A DNA stretch of 64,000 nucleotides from Candidatus Fukatsuia endosymbiont of Tuberolachnus salignus (GCF_964030845.1 NZ_OZ034983.1:186001-250000), one strand, 5' to 3'; positions 52,618-62,198 are shown, counted from the stretch's first letter. Numbers and translations are program-made. The notes: a model not told the origin generated them from the letters alone.

Positions 52618-52643
52618 AAAAAAACCTCCATAAATAGAAGGTT
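52618..52643 (-). terminator. Rho-independent terminator of pfkA
   Basis: On the minus strand AACCTTC, loop TATTTAT, GGAGGTT is followed by TTTTTATT, a seven-base stem (one G-U pair) with a T tail 20 bases after the pfkA stop. Confidence 0.75.
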
Positions 52644-52663
52644 AGCTTATTGTAATCCTGTCA

Positions 52664-53644
52664 TTAAAATAGTTTTTTCGCTATCTCTAACCAGTCTTTT
52701 TTAAACTTACTTTTTTTATTTTTAGGTGCAATACAGGTAGAAATCAGTTTATTCACCATTTTATCGTTTTGTACTCCCACACAGCGTGCACCTGATAGCC
52801 TCCAGCCTTTAACTAAGCGTTCGACCGCGTAGGCTCCCATACGTGAGGCTAAAATTCGGTCATAAGCCACCGGTGAACCGCCGCGCTGAATATGACCCAG
52901 CACCGTTGCTCGGGTTTCCCTCTGAGTTTTTTCTTCGATATATTTAGCCAGTTCATTGATATCACAGACATGTTCAGTAATGGCAACGATGGCATGCTTT
53001 TTACCTTTTTCGATCCCGGCTTTGATGGCGCTCAACAGTTCTTCTTGTTGAAATGTTTCTTCGGGTATGATGATAAATTCACAGCCTCCGGCAATAGCTG
53101 CTGCCAGCGTCAGATCACCACACCGTCACCCCATCACTTCAACCAGCGAGATACGTTGGTGAGAAGAAGAGGTATCACGTAAACGGTCAATAGCTTCAAT
53201 CACTGTTTCTAATGCGGTGAAAAAACCTATTGTGTAATCGGTACCTGCCACATCATTATCAATGGTACCCGGTAAACCAATGCAGGGAATTTGGCCTTCG
53301 TTTGTCAGACAATCAGCACCAGCATAAGAACCATCGCCACCAATCACCACTAAACCATCAATATCACGTTCTTTCAGGTTATTAATGGCGCACAATCGTT
53401 TTTCTGGTTCAGCAAATTCAGGGAAACGCGCCGAGCCAAGAAACGTGCCGCCACGGTTGATGATGTCAGAAACACTACAGCGATCCAATTGCAGCATACG
53501 ATTTTCGTACAGGCCAAGGTAGCCATCATAAATCCCCCAGACTTCCAGACCTTCAGACAAAGCGGCACGTACCACCCCACGGATAGCGGCATTCATCCCT
53601 GGTGCATCACCACCGCTTGTCAATACAGCAATTTTTTTGACCAT
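52664..53644 (-). pseudogene. pfkA: 6-phosphofructokinase PfkA with in-frame stop
   Basis: A full-length PfkA (326 codons from the ATG of MVKKIAVLTSGGDAPG) is interrupted by one in-frame TGA at 53126-53128. The stop falls in the conserved MGR-Y-CGDL segment: ATG GGG TGA CGG TGT GGT GAT replaces Met-Gly-Arg-Tyr-Cys-Gly-Asp, removing a substrate-contacting Arg. Everything before (IGGDGSY, GTIDNDVAGTDYTIGF) and after (GHIQRGGSPVAYDRILASRM, end EIAKKLF) is well conserved with no other stop. The reading frame is the same on both sides. This is either a very recent loss, a stop that is sometimes read through, or a sequence error. Loss would remove the committed glycolytic step. Confidence 0.88.
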
Positions 53645-53677
53645 AATAACCTCTGAAGCTGTAAACACCTTATTGAT

Positions 53678-53840
53678 TAGACTCCTTGCAAAACTTGCTA
53701 GGTGCTGCAAATTCTGCGTTATCTGCCCGCTCACAATCCTCATGTATTCGCATGTACCGTGCAGTTACTACGCGTAAGGCGCCTTGATTTCGCATAACGA
53801 GTATAGGTTTGGCAACGAATTATGGTTTCGCAAGAGGTTT
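53678..53840. repeat. MITE-like repeat, family B
   Basis: About 160 bases, the longest copy. Ends are TAGACTCCTTGCAAAACTTG and ATGGTTTCGCAAGAGGTTT, interior GCGTTATCTGCCCGCTCACA, CATGTATTCGCATGTACCGT and GGCGCCTTGATTTCGCATAA. It lies between pfkA and cpxP. The right TA flank is lost. Confidence 0.75.
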
Positions 53841-53938
53841 GTTGATTATGCCATTAATATAATGTAAACCACTATGTGGGTATGAAATATTACCGCAAAA
53901 TATTAAGCTGCCATTGACTCAAGCAGCAGGCGTGATAT

Positions 53939-54370
53939 TTATTGCGAATACTTTTGATGCAATAAATCTTTTTGTTTCTGAGTTAATAAACTGTAGATTT
54001 TATTACGTACTCTTGCCATTTCGATTTGGCGATTAACCAGTTGCATTGACATCTTTTCTGCTAGCTCACGAACAGCTACTTCATCGAATTGATCCGTAGT
54101 AATTAGCTGACGCATTTTTTCTCTGTTTATTCTATCAATGCCGGTTCGATTACGACAGGTTTGACTGACCAAGTCACGAATGTGCATGCGTTGGTGTTCA
54201 GTCAAGGAAACCATGTCAAACATATTATAATAACCAGGATCGATGCCCATTTTTGTTAATGCATCGTCTCCATAGCACCAACTATCTGCTACGATTGTAT
54301 GTGTGGCAAAGACAGGGGAATATCCTGAAACCAATATTGACACCATGATCAGCGCTGTTAACTTGCGCAT
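53939..54370 (-). CDS. cpxP: Periplasmic stress protein CpxP/Spy family
   Basis: 143 residues. A signal peptide (about 1-22, ending PVFA) precedes a helical LTXXQ-motif domain (about 50-140). The two diagnostic motifs LTEHQR and LTQKQKDLL are at about 57 and 128. CpxP damps the CpxA sensor and escorts misfolded pilins and other periplasmic proteins to degradation. It is divergent from cpxR with a perfect CpxR box between them, the E. coli arrangement. Two Cys (about 32 and 71) are present in the mature part. Confidence 0.9.
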   Translation of the reverse strand: MRKLTALIMVSILVSGYSPVFATHTIVADSWCYGDDALTKMGIDPGYYNMFDMVSLTEHQRMHIRDLVSQTCRNRTGIDRINREKMRQLITTDQFDEVAVRELAEKMSMQLVNRQIEMARVRNKIYSLLTQKQKDLLHQKYSQ

Positions 54371-54446
54371 TATTACCCCGTGAGTTCAGCCTTACTATAC
54401 AATTGGGGTAGTCTATCTACCTGGCTGCAAACTAGCTTCAGTGCCT

Positions 54447-54461
54447 GTAAAATTAAGTAAA
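54447..54461. promoter_or_regulatory. CpxR-binding site
   Basis: GTAAAATTAAGTAAA is an exact match to the CpxR box GTAAA-N5-GTAAA. It lies in the 145-base divergent region between cpxP and cpxR and would activate both, giving autoregulation of the Cpx response. Confidence 0.85.
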
Positions 54462-54515
54462 GTAACAAAATATAGGTGATTAATAACGTATTTTGCATCA
54501 AGGGACAAAAGAACT

Positions 54516-55214
54516 ATGAATAAAATTCTGCTGGTTGACGACGATATAGACCTCACCTCCCTATTGAAAGAACTACTAGAAATAGAAGGGTTCGATGTCG
54601 TTGTCGCCCACGATGGAGAGCAAGCTTTGCAACTGTTGGATGGTTCGATTGATGTATTGTTACTCGATATTATGATGCCGAAAAAAAATGGTATCGAAAC
54701 ACTGAAAGAACTGCGGCAATCTTACCAAACACCGGTGATGATGTTGACTGCTCGAGGTAGTGAATTAGATCGCGTGCTAGGGCTGGAACTAGGTGCCGAC
54801 GATTATTTAGCCAAACCATTTAATGATCGCGAGTTGGTAGCACGTGTACGGGCAATGTTACGGCGTTCTAACTGGAGTGGACAACAACAGAACGTGGATC
54901 AGGGTGCATCAACGCTGGAGGTAGATGGTTTACAACTGAATCCGGGTCGACAGGAAGCCAGTTTTGATCAAATCGTGCTGGATTTAACGGGTACTGAATT
55001 TACGCTGCTTTATCTATTGGCTCAACATCTTGGTCAGGTGATATCACGTGAGCGCTTGAGTCAAGAGGTTCTAGGGAAACGTCTGACGCCTTTCGATCGT
55101 GCTATTGATATGCATGTTTCTAATTTACGGCGTAAGCTACCAGATCGCAAAGATGGGCTACTCTGGTTTAAAACCCTGCGTGGTCGAGGATACCTGATGG
55201 TTTCAGCAACATGA
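54516..55214 (+). CDS. cpxR: Response regulator CpxR
   Basis: 232-residue OmpR-type regulator of the envelope stress response. The receiver domain (about 1-115) has acidic Asp8-Asp9-Asp10, phospho-acceptor Asp51 in LLLDIMMP, and Lys in AKPFND. The winged-helix DNA-binding domain covers about 133-230 (GTEFTLLYLLAQHLG, DMHVSNLRRKL). It is translationally coupled to cpxA by a four-base overlap. GGGACAAAAGAACT precedes the ATG. Confidence 0.97.
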   Translation: MNKILLVDDDIDLTSLLKELLEIEGFDVVVAHDGEQALQLLDGSIDVLLLDIMMPKKNGIETLKELRQSYQTPVMMLTARGSELDRVLGLELGADDYLAKPFNDRELVARVRAMLRRSNWSGQQQNVDQGASTLEVDGLQLNPGRQEASFDQIVLDLTGTEFTLLYLLAQHLGQVISRERLSQEVLGKRLTPFDRAIDMHVSNLRRKLPDRKDGLLWFKTLRGRGYLMVSAT

Positions 55215-56587
55215 TTAATAGTTTAACTGCCCGTATCTTTGCTATTTTCTGGTTTACTTTGTCGCTGGTGTTGCTGTTGGTATTGATGGTACCAAAACTC
55301 GATTCACGTAAAATTACCGCTTTGCAAGACAATGAGCGACGTCAGGGCATGATGCTGGAACAACACGTCGAAGCGGAGCTTGCCGGTGAACCGGACAATG
55401 ACCTTATGTGGTGGCGCCGTTTACAGCGGGCCATCGAAAAGTGGGCTCCCCCTGGTCAACGTTTAGTGTTAGTGACCACTGAAGGTCGGGTTATCGGTGC
55501 CGAACATAAAGAAATGCAAATTGTGCGCAATTTTATCGGGCAGTCGGATAATGCCGATGCACCTAAAAAGAAAAAATATGGTCGACTGGAAATGGTTGGC
55601 CCCTTTTCTATCCGTGATGCTGAGGAAAATTATCAGCTTTATCTTATCCGCCCCGCGAGTAGTCCACAGTCCGATTTCATCAACCTGATGTTTGATCGCC
55701 CGTTACTCTTGCTGTTGGTTACCATGTTGATTAGCGCACCGCTACTGCTTTGGTTAGCATGGAGTCTGGCAAAACCGGCACGTAAGTTGAAAAATGCGGC
55801 CGATGATGTCGCTCGTGGTAATTTAAAACAGCACCCAGAACTGGAATCAGGGCCGCAAGAATTTTTGGCCACCGGTACCAGTTTCAACCAAATGATCAGT
55901 GCGTTGGAACGCATGGTTGCTGCTCAACAACGTCTTATCTCCGATATTTCTCATGAATTACGTACCCCACTCACCCGCTTGCAACTCGCTACTGCCCTGA
56001 TACGTCGTCGTCATGGCGAAGGGAAAGAACTCGAACGTATTGAAATGGAAGCACAACGGCTCGACAGTATGATTAACGATCTGCTCGTCCTTTCCCGTAC
56101 GCACAATAAACATGAGTTACGCCGTGAACCACTTAAAGCTGATGAGCTTTGGGCAGGTATGCTTGAAAATGCAAAATTCGAAGCTGAACAAATAGGTAAA
56201 ACGCTGGAAGTAGTCACGCCCCCGGAACCTTGGACATTGTTTGGTAATCCTGCTGCACTCGATAGCGCCCTAGAAAATATCGTACGTAATGCACTGCGTT
56301 ATTCACATCACTACATTGCCGTGGCATTCAGTGCGAATAATAAAGGGGTCACTATTACTGTTGATGATGATGGCCCAGGTGTGAGCTTGGAAGAGCGTGA
56401 ACAAATATTCCGTCCTTTCTATCGCACCGATGAAGCACGGGATCGGTCATCCGGAGGTACCGGTTTAGGTTTGGCAATTGTAGAAACTGCTGTCACTCAG
56501 CACAGCGGTTGGGTACTGGCAGAAGACAGTCAACTGGGTGGGCTACGTTTAATTATCTGGCTACCTATTAATAATATAAGAGCATAA
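55211..56587 (+). CDS. cpxA: Sensor histidine kinase CpxA
   Basis: 458-residue inner-membrane sensor kinase. Membrane helices lie at about 7-27 and 163-185 and flank the periplasmic sensor domain. A HAMP region (about 186-238) leads to the dimerisation domain with phospho-accepting His in SDISHELRTPLTRL (about 248). ATP-binding N, G1 and G2 boxes are present: NIVRNALRYS, DDDGPGV and GGTGLGLAIV. All catalytic motifs are intact, so the two-component system looks working. Confidence 0.97.
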   Translation: MINSLTARIFAIFWFTLSLVLLLVLMVPKLDSRKITALQDNERRQGMMLEQHVEAELAGEPDNDLMWWRRLQRAIEKWAPPGQRLVLVTTEGRVIGAEHKEMQIVRNFIGQSDNADAPKKKKYGRLEMVGPFSIRDAEENYQLYLIRPASSPQSDFINLMFDRPLLLLLVTMLISAPLLLWLAWSLAKPARKLKNAADDVARGNLKQHPELESGPQEFLATGTSFNQMISALERMVAAQQRLISDISHELRTPLTRLQLATALIRRRHGEGKELERIEMEAQRLDSMINDLLVLSRTHNKHELRREPLKADELWAGMLENAKFEAEQIGKTLEVVTPPEPWTLFGNPAALDSALENIVRNALRYSHHYIAVAFSANNKGVTITVDDDGPGVSLEEREQIFRPFYRTDEARDRSSGGTGLGLAIVETAVTQHSGWVLAEDSQLGGLRLIIWLPINNIRA

Positions 56588-56632
56588 CATCGCTCGTTTT
56601 ACCTCATGCAAAAAATGCGGCATGTGTTCACC

Positions 56633-56661
56633 AAAATAGGGCGATGGGACCCCCCTATTTT
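56633..56661 (+). terminator. Hairpin downstream of cpxA
   Basis: A nine-base stem AAAATAGGG / CCCTATTTT around CGATGGGACCC stands 46 bases after the cpxA stop. There is no T run outside the stem on the plus strand, so it is a possible terminator only. Confidence 0.5.
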
Positions 56662-56712
56662 AGGCGCTAGAGAATAGAATCCCAAATCTAGTCCCTAAAA
56701 ACAGAGTCTATA

Positions 56713-57462
56713 CTCATTCAACTTGAAGGTCTGGATTAGATGGTTTGGAAATTATCGTTAATTCTGCCCCTGAGAAAGGGAGCAATTTTTGCCAATGTAC
56801 TATCAAAAAATTCGGCTATAGCCCCACGAAACTCTTTGGCTGAAGAGAAAAATCGGTTGTTTCTGACACGCTCGTTCATGACCTTCCATAATCGCTCGAT
56901 GGGATTAAGATATAGGGCTATAAGGGGGTAAATAATGGAGTACGATAGCCTTCTCTAATGCGGCGTCTTTGACTCGCTGACGGCAATGATAGCCAGAATT
57001 ATCTAAAATAATGTGTATCTTTTGTGCATCAGGATAAGCAGCTTTGAGCTGCTCAAAAAAAGCGACGGTGGTTTCTGAATTCACCTGCTCAGGACGGGCA
57101 CTGACCACCTTCATGGTGCTCAATTCAATGGCACCCATGACATTAACCCGTGTTTTTGCCCCTGTTTTGACCAGCGGCTTATCTTTGCCTTTCCTTATCC
57201 AACCGCAGACCACTTTGGTGGCCATCGTTGGAGGGGCTGAATCCATAAAAACAATCGGTTCATTCTTAAGAGCACTCTCCAGCAAAGTGAAATAAGACGC
57301 GATAAACGCTTCTTGCTGAGCAACATCCACTTTAACCGGCGTCGCTTTGGGCTGCTTATAGCTAAAACAATGCGCTTGCAGCCATTTTGTCATGCCAGAT
57401 ACGGTGTAACAGACGCCAAATTGGGTTTCCACATAAGCACAGATATGGCTGAACGACATAAT
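56713..57462 (-). pseudogene. IS630-family transposase remnant (second type)
   Basis: A different IS630 subgroup from the copy in ampC. The coding remnant runs from HICAYVETQFGVCYTVSGMT, so the N-terminal third is gone. The DDE motifs are present: FMDSAPPT (first Asp) and IILDNSGYH (second Asp). A one-base insertion near 56930 throws the frame before the last Glu: LNPIERLWKVMNERV continues in another frame, to a stop at 56736-56738. The right IS end CTCATTCAACTTGAAGG (from 56713) is bordered by TATA. The left end was lost at the palindrome starting at 57443. Confidence 0.85.
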
Positions 57463-57486
57463 CATTATTATGTCGTTCAGCCATAT
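57443..57486. repeat. Perfect 20-base palindrome at an IS junction
   Basis: ATATGGCTGAACGACATAAT, then CATT, then ATTATGTCGTTCAGCCATAT: two perfect 20-base arms with a four-base loop. The left arm is IS630 transposase sequence; the right arm is its inverted copy and overlaps the end of the next gene (stop at 57477). It looks like a fold-back duplication at the point where the IS was broken. Confidence 0.9.
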
Positions 57487-58618
57487 GCAGTGGATTTATA
57501 TTTTTTCCATTTGTCTTGGAACTGTTTCATAAAATATATTCGATCATCGGAGGGCAGGCACTTAAGTTCTTCTACACGTTTTGGTTCCAGTTTCAAATCT
57601 TGAGTTTTATCTGAAAATATTTTTTCTATTTCATCATCGATATTTTTTTTATCGCTATCTGAAAGTGACCAAAAACCTATATTGTCTGATTTTATTCTTA
57701 CTTGGGATTTAGATTTTTTTCCCAAATGTGGGCTGTATCTTTATGTATGTTTAAATCCTTTGCGAGTTTTTTGACGCCGCCACAGTGTGGTGCAATAGCA
57801 AGGAACTCTGATATAAATTCCTGATGATAATATATATGCTTACGGTCTGGCTTAGAATTTTTTTGATGTTCCTGAATTGTATTTCCCCATTTTTTTAAGT
57901 TGTTGACTCGTTGGGCAGGTCGTTGCTCTGATATTTTTGCTTTGACTCTGGGATCTATCATACTACTTGTCACTATAGGTAGGCTGTTGAATTCTTGCTC
58001 TGAAAGTATTGTCGGTTCTAGACTCTCGATATAATTTGATGTGCTATTTATTTCCCTAGAAGCTTCATTTGAATGATTTTCGTCAGAAGGTTCACTTTCA
58101 ATAGTATTCGGTTGTAAATAAACAGAAAAACTTGTACTAGGTTGAGAAATGCTTTGAGAAAAAACAGATGAATTCTCGGTTTTTTGTCTCTTCCCAGAAA
58201 ATATTTGATTACTTTCATCGACGGAAAAATGCCTTTTTTCCAAAGGTGACGAAGTATTTTGAGTAGTACTCAAAAATTCTTCAAAAGAACCGTCTTCATC
58301 TAGGAGTGGTTCCCCTTCAAGATCTTGTGGTATTTCATCATTTGTAAAACTTTGTGATATTTGCTCTTCTATAAGCCTTTCTTCCTCCGATGAAAGCCTT
58401 TCTGTAGGTTCATGTAACTCGTCACATGTGTTTTGTGACTTAGGAGGGTCTTGAGGTTGAGATGATACTATTGCTTGGTTTGTACAAATTATTGCATCAG
58501 ATGAATTACGCGCACCATTGAACGTTCTAGAAACCGCTTGATAGCTAATTTCGTCTCTACTTTCAGGTAAAATAGTTTGAAGTGGAGACTTTGATCTAAC
58601 TGACATTGGGCTTGGCAT
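57477..58618 (-). pseudogene. Ser-rich orphan, broken at a poly-A tract and fused to IS debris
   Basis: The first part is 306 codons from the ATG at 58618 (MPSPMSVRSKSPLQTILPES) and ends at 57698 in EKNLNPK. A second open stretch (57477-57725) continues the sequence in the next frame with GKKSKSQVRIKSDN. Between them is GGG followed by seven A; one more A would join them into about 380 residues. The N-terminal ~200 residues are Ser/Glu/Thr-rich and look disordered, with a basic GKRQK that could be a nuclear-import type signal. The C-terminal part has a helix-turn-helix-like stretch (GGVKKLAKDLNIHKDTA). The last residues (TAYG) come from the inverted IS copy, so the true end is lost. No family recognised. 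AT-rich codon use suggests acquired DNA. Confidence 0.55.
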
Positions 58619-58925
58619 ATTACTATTCTCTATTATAATTAAATGAGGAATAAGATTTTATGACACTAAATTGATAATAATTAAGTGTGTAAAATAAACA
58701 TAATAGACTAAATTTAATTATAAATTATTTACTCAATCTATTAACACATAGATACTTTATACCAAACATCTCTCTAAAAAATCCTTCAAAAATAGCTCAT
58801 TTAATAATCATAGTGTGTCTGAAGCTTAGTAGATGAGAATCCGTGCTTAAGCTATTTTTAAGATTTTAATACCGTTGAGAGAGCTATGTTTAACTGCTGA
58901 GATATGGCATTGAGCATAAATTTCC
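58619..58925. other. AT-rich gap between orphan and phage remnant
   Basis: About 307 bases with no gene seen. It lies between the start of the Ser-rich orphan and the end of the phage replication gene and is presumably the orphan's promoter DNA. No repeat-family sequence was found in it. Confidence 0.4.
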
Positions 58926-61007
58926 TCAAATCCTTAGCGGCCTCGCACATTCCTTCATCTTTTTACACTTGATGATTTTCCACGCAAGGGGACAGTTATT
59001 GCCACGAGTCCGAGTCCAAGGGACGGTAAGCCCGTCCTGAAGGGCAACACCTGACCCCCGATCACTTTCTGCCTGATTAACAGGATGAACAGGCTGCTTA
59101 TCACTTTTCGCCTTACGCACCTTTTTCCAGGTATCCACATGGGTACAAATCCGTGACGCCATGCCCAGCCGGGGCGACCACACGCCGTAAATTTTCACCC
59201 CCTGCTCACCGTAGGCATTCAGGGTCTCAGATTTGATATAAGCTGTACGCACAGTATGGTTTTTACGTGGGATCAACACCCCGCCTTGCTTAACAATATA
59301 GGTCGCCATACAACCGGCATCGGCAGCCGCGAGCACCTCATCCATTGGCTTATCTTCCAGCTGTTGCCCCCCTTTTTTTGATGTTGATTTTCGCTGCAAT
59401 TGACCGGCCAGCAAACGCAATTCACGGTACGTTTGACGCGAAGGAATACCAAAAAACTGAAATTGTCGTACCCGATGCAAACTTGCCCAGGCCACGGCAT
59501 GTTCAACCGATTCATTAAGCGGCTTACCGGTCTCAATACTCAGTAATGGCTCACCTGTGGCCTTATCAACGGCTTTTTTCAGTACTGTGCCGTCAATATT
59601 TTTACTGATGTATTTCGCCAAATAACTGGTTGGCGACCCTTTACTTTTCAGCACCGGTTTGACATCAAAGCGCGGTTTGATATTTTTTCCTAGCTCCTCA
59701 CGATCGCTACGGATCGCAAACTCACGCAACACACCGGTGATCGCCACACGGTCTTTTTTCGCCATAAAACATAGCAAATGCCAATGCACCGTGCCATCAT
59801 GATGCGGTTCGGCGACCCGCACGCCATACCAGCGCAGCCCCATCTTATTCATCTTTTTGCGCACGCCCGCAAACAGATCGACCAGATAATCACTGCTTTC
59901 GCGTACCGTATGGGTCGCCCATTTCGGATTCGGTTTACCGCAAGATAAGGTGGCGTGATAACGTGACGGGCAGGTAAGGGTATAAAACATCGCATAATCA
60001 CCGCGCTGTTCTGCCAGGTTTTCCAGACCTTTGGCAGTGGTCATCATCTCCAGATGACGCAAGTGAGGATTGCTGGTGCTAGCGTTAACCACCTTCTCCA
60101 TATCCAGAGTCACACCCTCTTCATTCACCAGTTCATGCTCTCGGATAAATTCCAAGGCACGGCGATCTTGATCACGTTTACGCGTCAAGGCATCCTGGCT
60201 GACATAGGCAGACGCCTGTTTATGCACCAGACAAATGGCCCGCAACTGCTCCTCACGCCATTCGCAACGCAAGCGCCACAGTTTGCGTGCCCACCAATCG
60301 GCACAACACAGCCGTGCCAGCGCACCCGGGATAAGAGGATAAGGCACTTTGTCACGATGCTGGATATGCTCACGCAAACTGTGCCAATGCGGGGCTGTAA
60401 TAGCAAACCGTTTGGCTTCCGCAGCCACGCGCTGATAAACCCGCAATACCTTATCTGGATCAGTATTATCATCCGGTAACACCTCGGCGCAGGCACAGAA
60501 AAACAGTTCCATATGTGCAGCCACCCTTGCCGCCAAGATTTTCACTTCTTTTTGCATCAATGTGGGCAGATGCAGTAAATCTCGTAGGGACGCGGGGTAG
60601 GTAACAGACTGATATTATTCTGTTAGTTGCTTTTTACGCACGCTTTCAAGACGGTGCAATACTGGTTTGATAACATCAAGTAAAAATGCAGTGGCACGCG
60701 CCTCACCACCCTCACGACGCAGATAATCCAGGCGTTGCTGCAACGGCTGCTGGATAAATTTCGGCTGATGGTGTAAATCCGCTTGGACTTCCTGTTCAGG
60801 GTGAACCTGCCACCGATGCTTCACCTGAGAAATGTGGGCGAAATGATTGGCTTGCACCACCTCGCGTTGCCAATAGTCTTCTATCCTCGGTTCCAAAATG
60901 GCGGGCAGTTGCTCGCGCTCCCACAGCAAAGGAGAAATAATGTTGCAGGGAGCAGGGTTAATAGAACGCGGTGCAGTGACACGAATTTTTTCTGCATGCA
61001 TTATCAT
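58926..61007 (-). pseudogene. P2-like phage replication endonuclease (gpA), split by a stop
   Basis: A rolling-circle initiator of the phage P2 gpA family (Phage_GPA). It reads as one frame from MIMHAEKIRV (61007) to 58926 but for one TAA at 60615-60617. Upstream of it are 130 codons ending RLESVRKKQLTE; downstream, after 18 stop-free codons (YPASLRDLLHLP region), is a 544-codon frame beginning MMQKEVKILAARV. The catalytic part has the HUH motif HHDGTVHWHLLCF and the tyrosine motif YLAKYISKNIDG. Alignment with P2 gpA runs straight through the stop, so it is a nonsense mutation. The C terminus also ends about 150 residues early, after TRTRGNNCP. It might still make a truncated protein with the catalytic residues. 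Confidence 0.8.
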
Positions 61008-61213
61008 CGTAACGGCCTTGTTTTTAGATAAAACGGATCCCACGCAATGACGCGTTTATTTATTTCAGGTATTAATTAATGACGTTAATCAGCGAGTCGA
61101 TAACACTCGATATATATAGCAGGCGCCATGTAACGTGATCACTTTTGTTAATAAATATTAATTAATATCAATATGTTATTGCTGATTTTCATAATCAACT
61201 TATACGGCCCCTG

Positions 61214-61555
61214 CTATATCAGGCGACCAGGCAGTAATAATCTGTGTTTTATTCCCTGCCTTATTTCGTCTTTATCTGGATCTAATAGCGGGACAGGTTT
61301 AAACGTCTCGTGGCACGTTCTAAAGATGTGTTGTATTGCATTATACCAGTCTTCCATAATCTGATTGTCTACCCTCAACCCATGATGGCGTATCAGACTC
61401 TCAATGAACGCGGGGAAGGATGAATAACACGCCAAGAATTCAAGATGATTTTTGATGGCCTTTTTTGACGAATTAAAATAGATTTTCTTTTTATATAAAA
61501 TAAACCGTGAGTTATTATGGCTGATAACATAATCGTTATCGATATACAGGCTCAT
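61214..61555 (-). CDS. Hypothetical prophage protein
   Basis: 113 residues, starting MSLYIDNDYVISHNNS with AAGGACGC upstream. No family recognised. Aromatic- and basic-rich, with no signal or membrane segment. It lies between the phage replication gene and a short phage early gene on the same strand, so it is most likely an early-region phage gene. Confidence 0.5.
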   Translation of the reverse strand: MSLYIDNDYVISHNNSRFILYKKKIYFNSSKKAIKNHLEFLACYSSFPAFIESLIRHHGLRVDNQIMEDWYNAIQHIFRTCHETFKPVPLLDPDKDEIRQGIKHRLLLPGRLI

Positions 61556-61630
61556 AATGCGTCCTTATTTAGATGACAGGAATACCGACACAATAACGCG
61601 TCTGTTCATTTTAAAAATGAAGGGATGGTG

Positions 61631-61978
61631 TTATTCCGTCTTGTTCGGCAGCGGATCACAATCAATATACGTCACCCTGTCAGGCAATAAACTGACGGTG
61701 GCACGTAATCGATTAATGGCGTCAATAATATTTATTTGTTCTTCTGGATATAACTGTTTAAATTCCAAATCATGTTTTTTCCTTTCAATACCGGCCAAAT
61801 AATACAGTGCGCCTTTCATTTGCGGGTCGGTTTTTTGCATTTCAGTGATCAGCGCGGGAATAACCCCTTTATATTTTGCGTCAGGCAATAACCCCCATAA
61901 TAACGCGATATTCTTAAGACTACATTGACGCTGTTCTAAATTCAGCGGTACCACACATGCTGGCTCGGTATTCGCCAT
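61631..61978 (-). CDS. P2-like prophage early protein (DUF5347-like)
   Basis: 115 residues from MANTEPACVVPLNLEQR, preceded by AAGGAGGG five bases upstream; a start seven codons earlier has no ribosome site. It resembles small P2-like early proteins, with a helical RQCSLKNIALLWGLLPD, a MQKTDPQMKGALYYLAGIER segment and a C-terminal NIIDAINRLRATVSLLPDRV. The DUF5347-type assignment is by impression and unverified. It overlaps none of its neighbours and is followed by the 113-residue gene. Confidence 0.55.
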   Translation of the reverse strand: MANTEPACVVPLNLEQRQCSLKNIALLWGLLPDAKYKGVIPALITEMQKTDPQMKGALYYLAGIERKKHDLEFKQLYPEEQINIIDAINRLRATVSLLPDRVTYIDCDPLPNKTE

Positions 61979-61991
61979 AATCCCTCCTTTA

Positions 61992-62198
61992 TTAAGCAAA
62001 AATTCCCATCAAACGTGAAAACCAACGGCGGCACGGCTGACTGATTACTGGTGTGCTCATTCCTTTAATAAATTGCACCGCCTGTGTATTAGGCTGAACA
62101 CGACGACCATCAGGGGTCTCCAGCCAGCCACGGCGATGCGTAATGTGCAACGGGTTATCTGGCAATACGGCTACGGATGTGCAGGTTTTTATTGACAT
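61992..62198 (-). CDS. Small prophage protein, possibly Fil-like
   Basis: 68 residues, ATG with AAAGGGAGA eight bases upstream. The body RRGWLETPDGRRVQPNTQA and the basic end RRWFSRLMGIFA resemble small P2/186 early proteins of the filamentation (Fil) type. That likeness is from general memory, so the call is tentative. It ends 13 bases before the next gene on this strand. Confidence 0.5.
   Translation of the reverse strand: MSIKTCTSVAVLPDNPLHITHRRGWLETPDGRRVQPNTQAVQFIKGMSTPVISQPCRRWFSRLMGIFA

Noticed and set aside
56700..56735. ERIC-like TATACTCATTCAACTTGAAG next to the second IS630
   Set aside because: It resembles the ERIC end TATACCC...TTCAAGTTG but is better explained as the inverted end of the IS630 remnant bordered by TATA.
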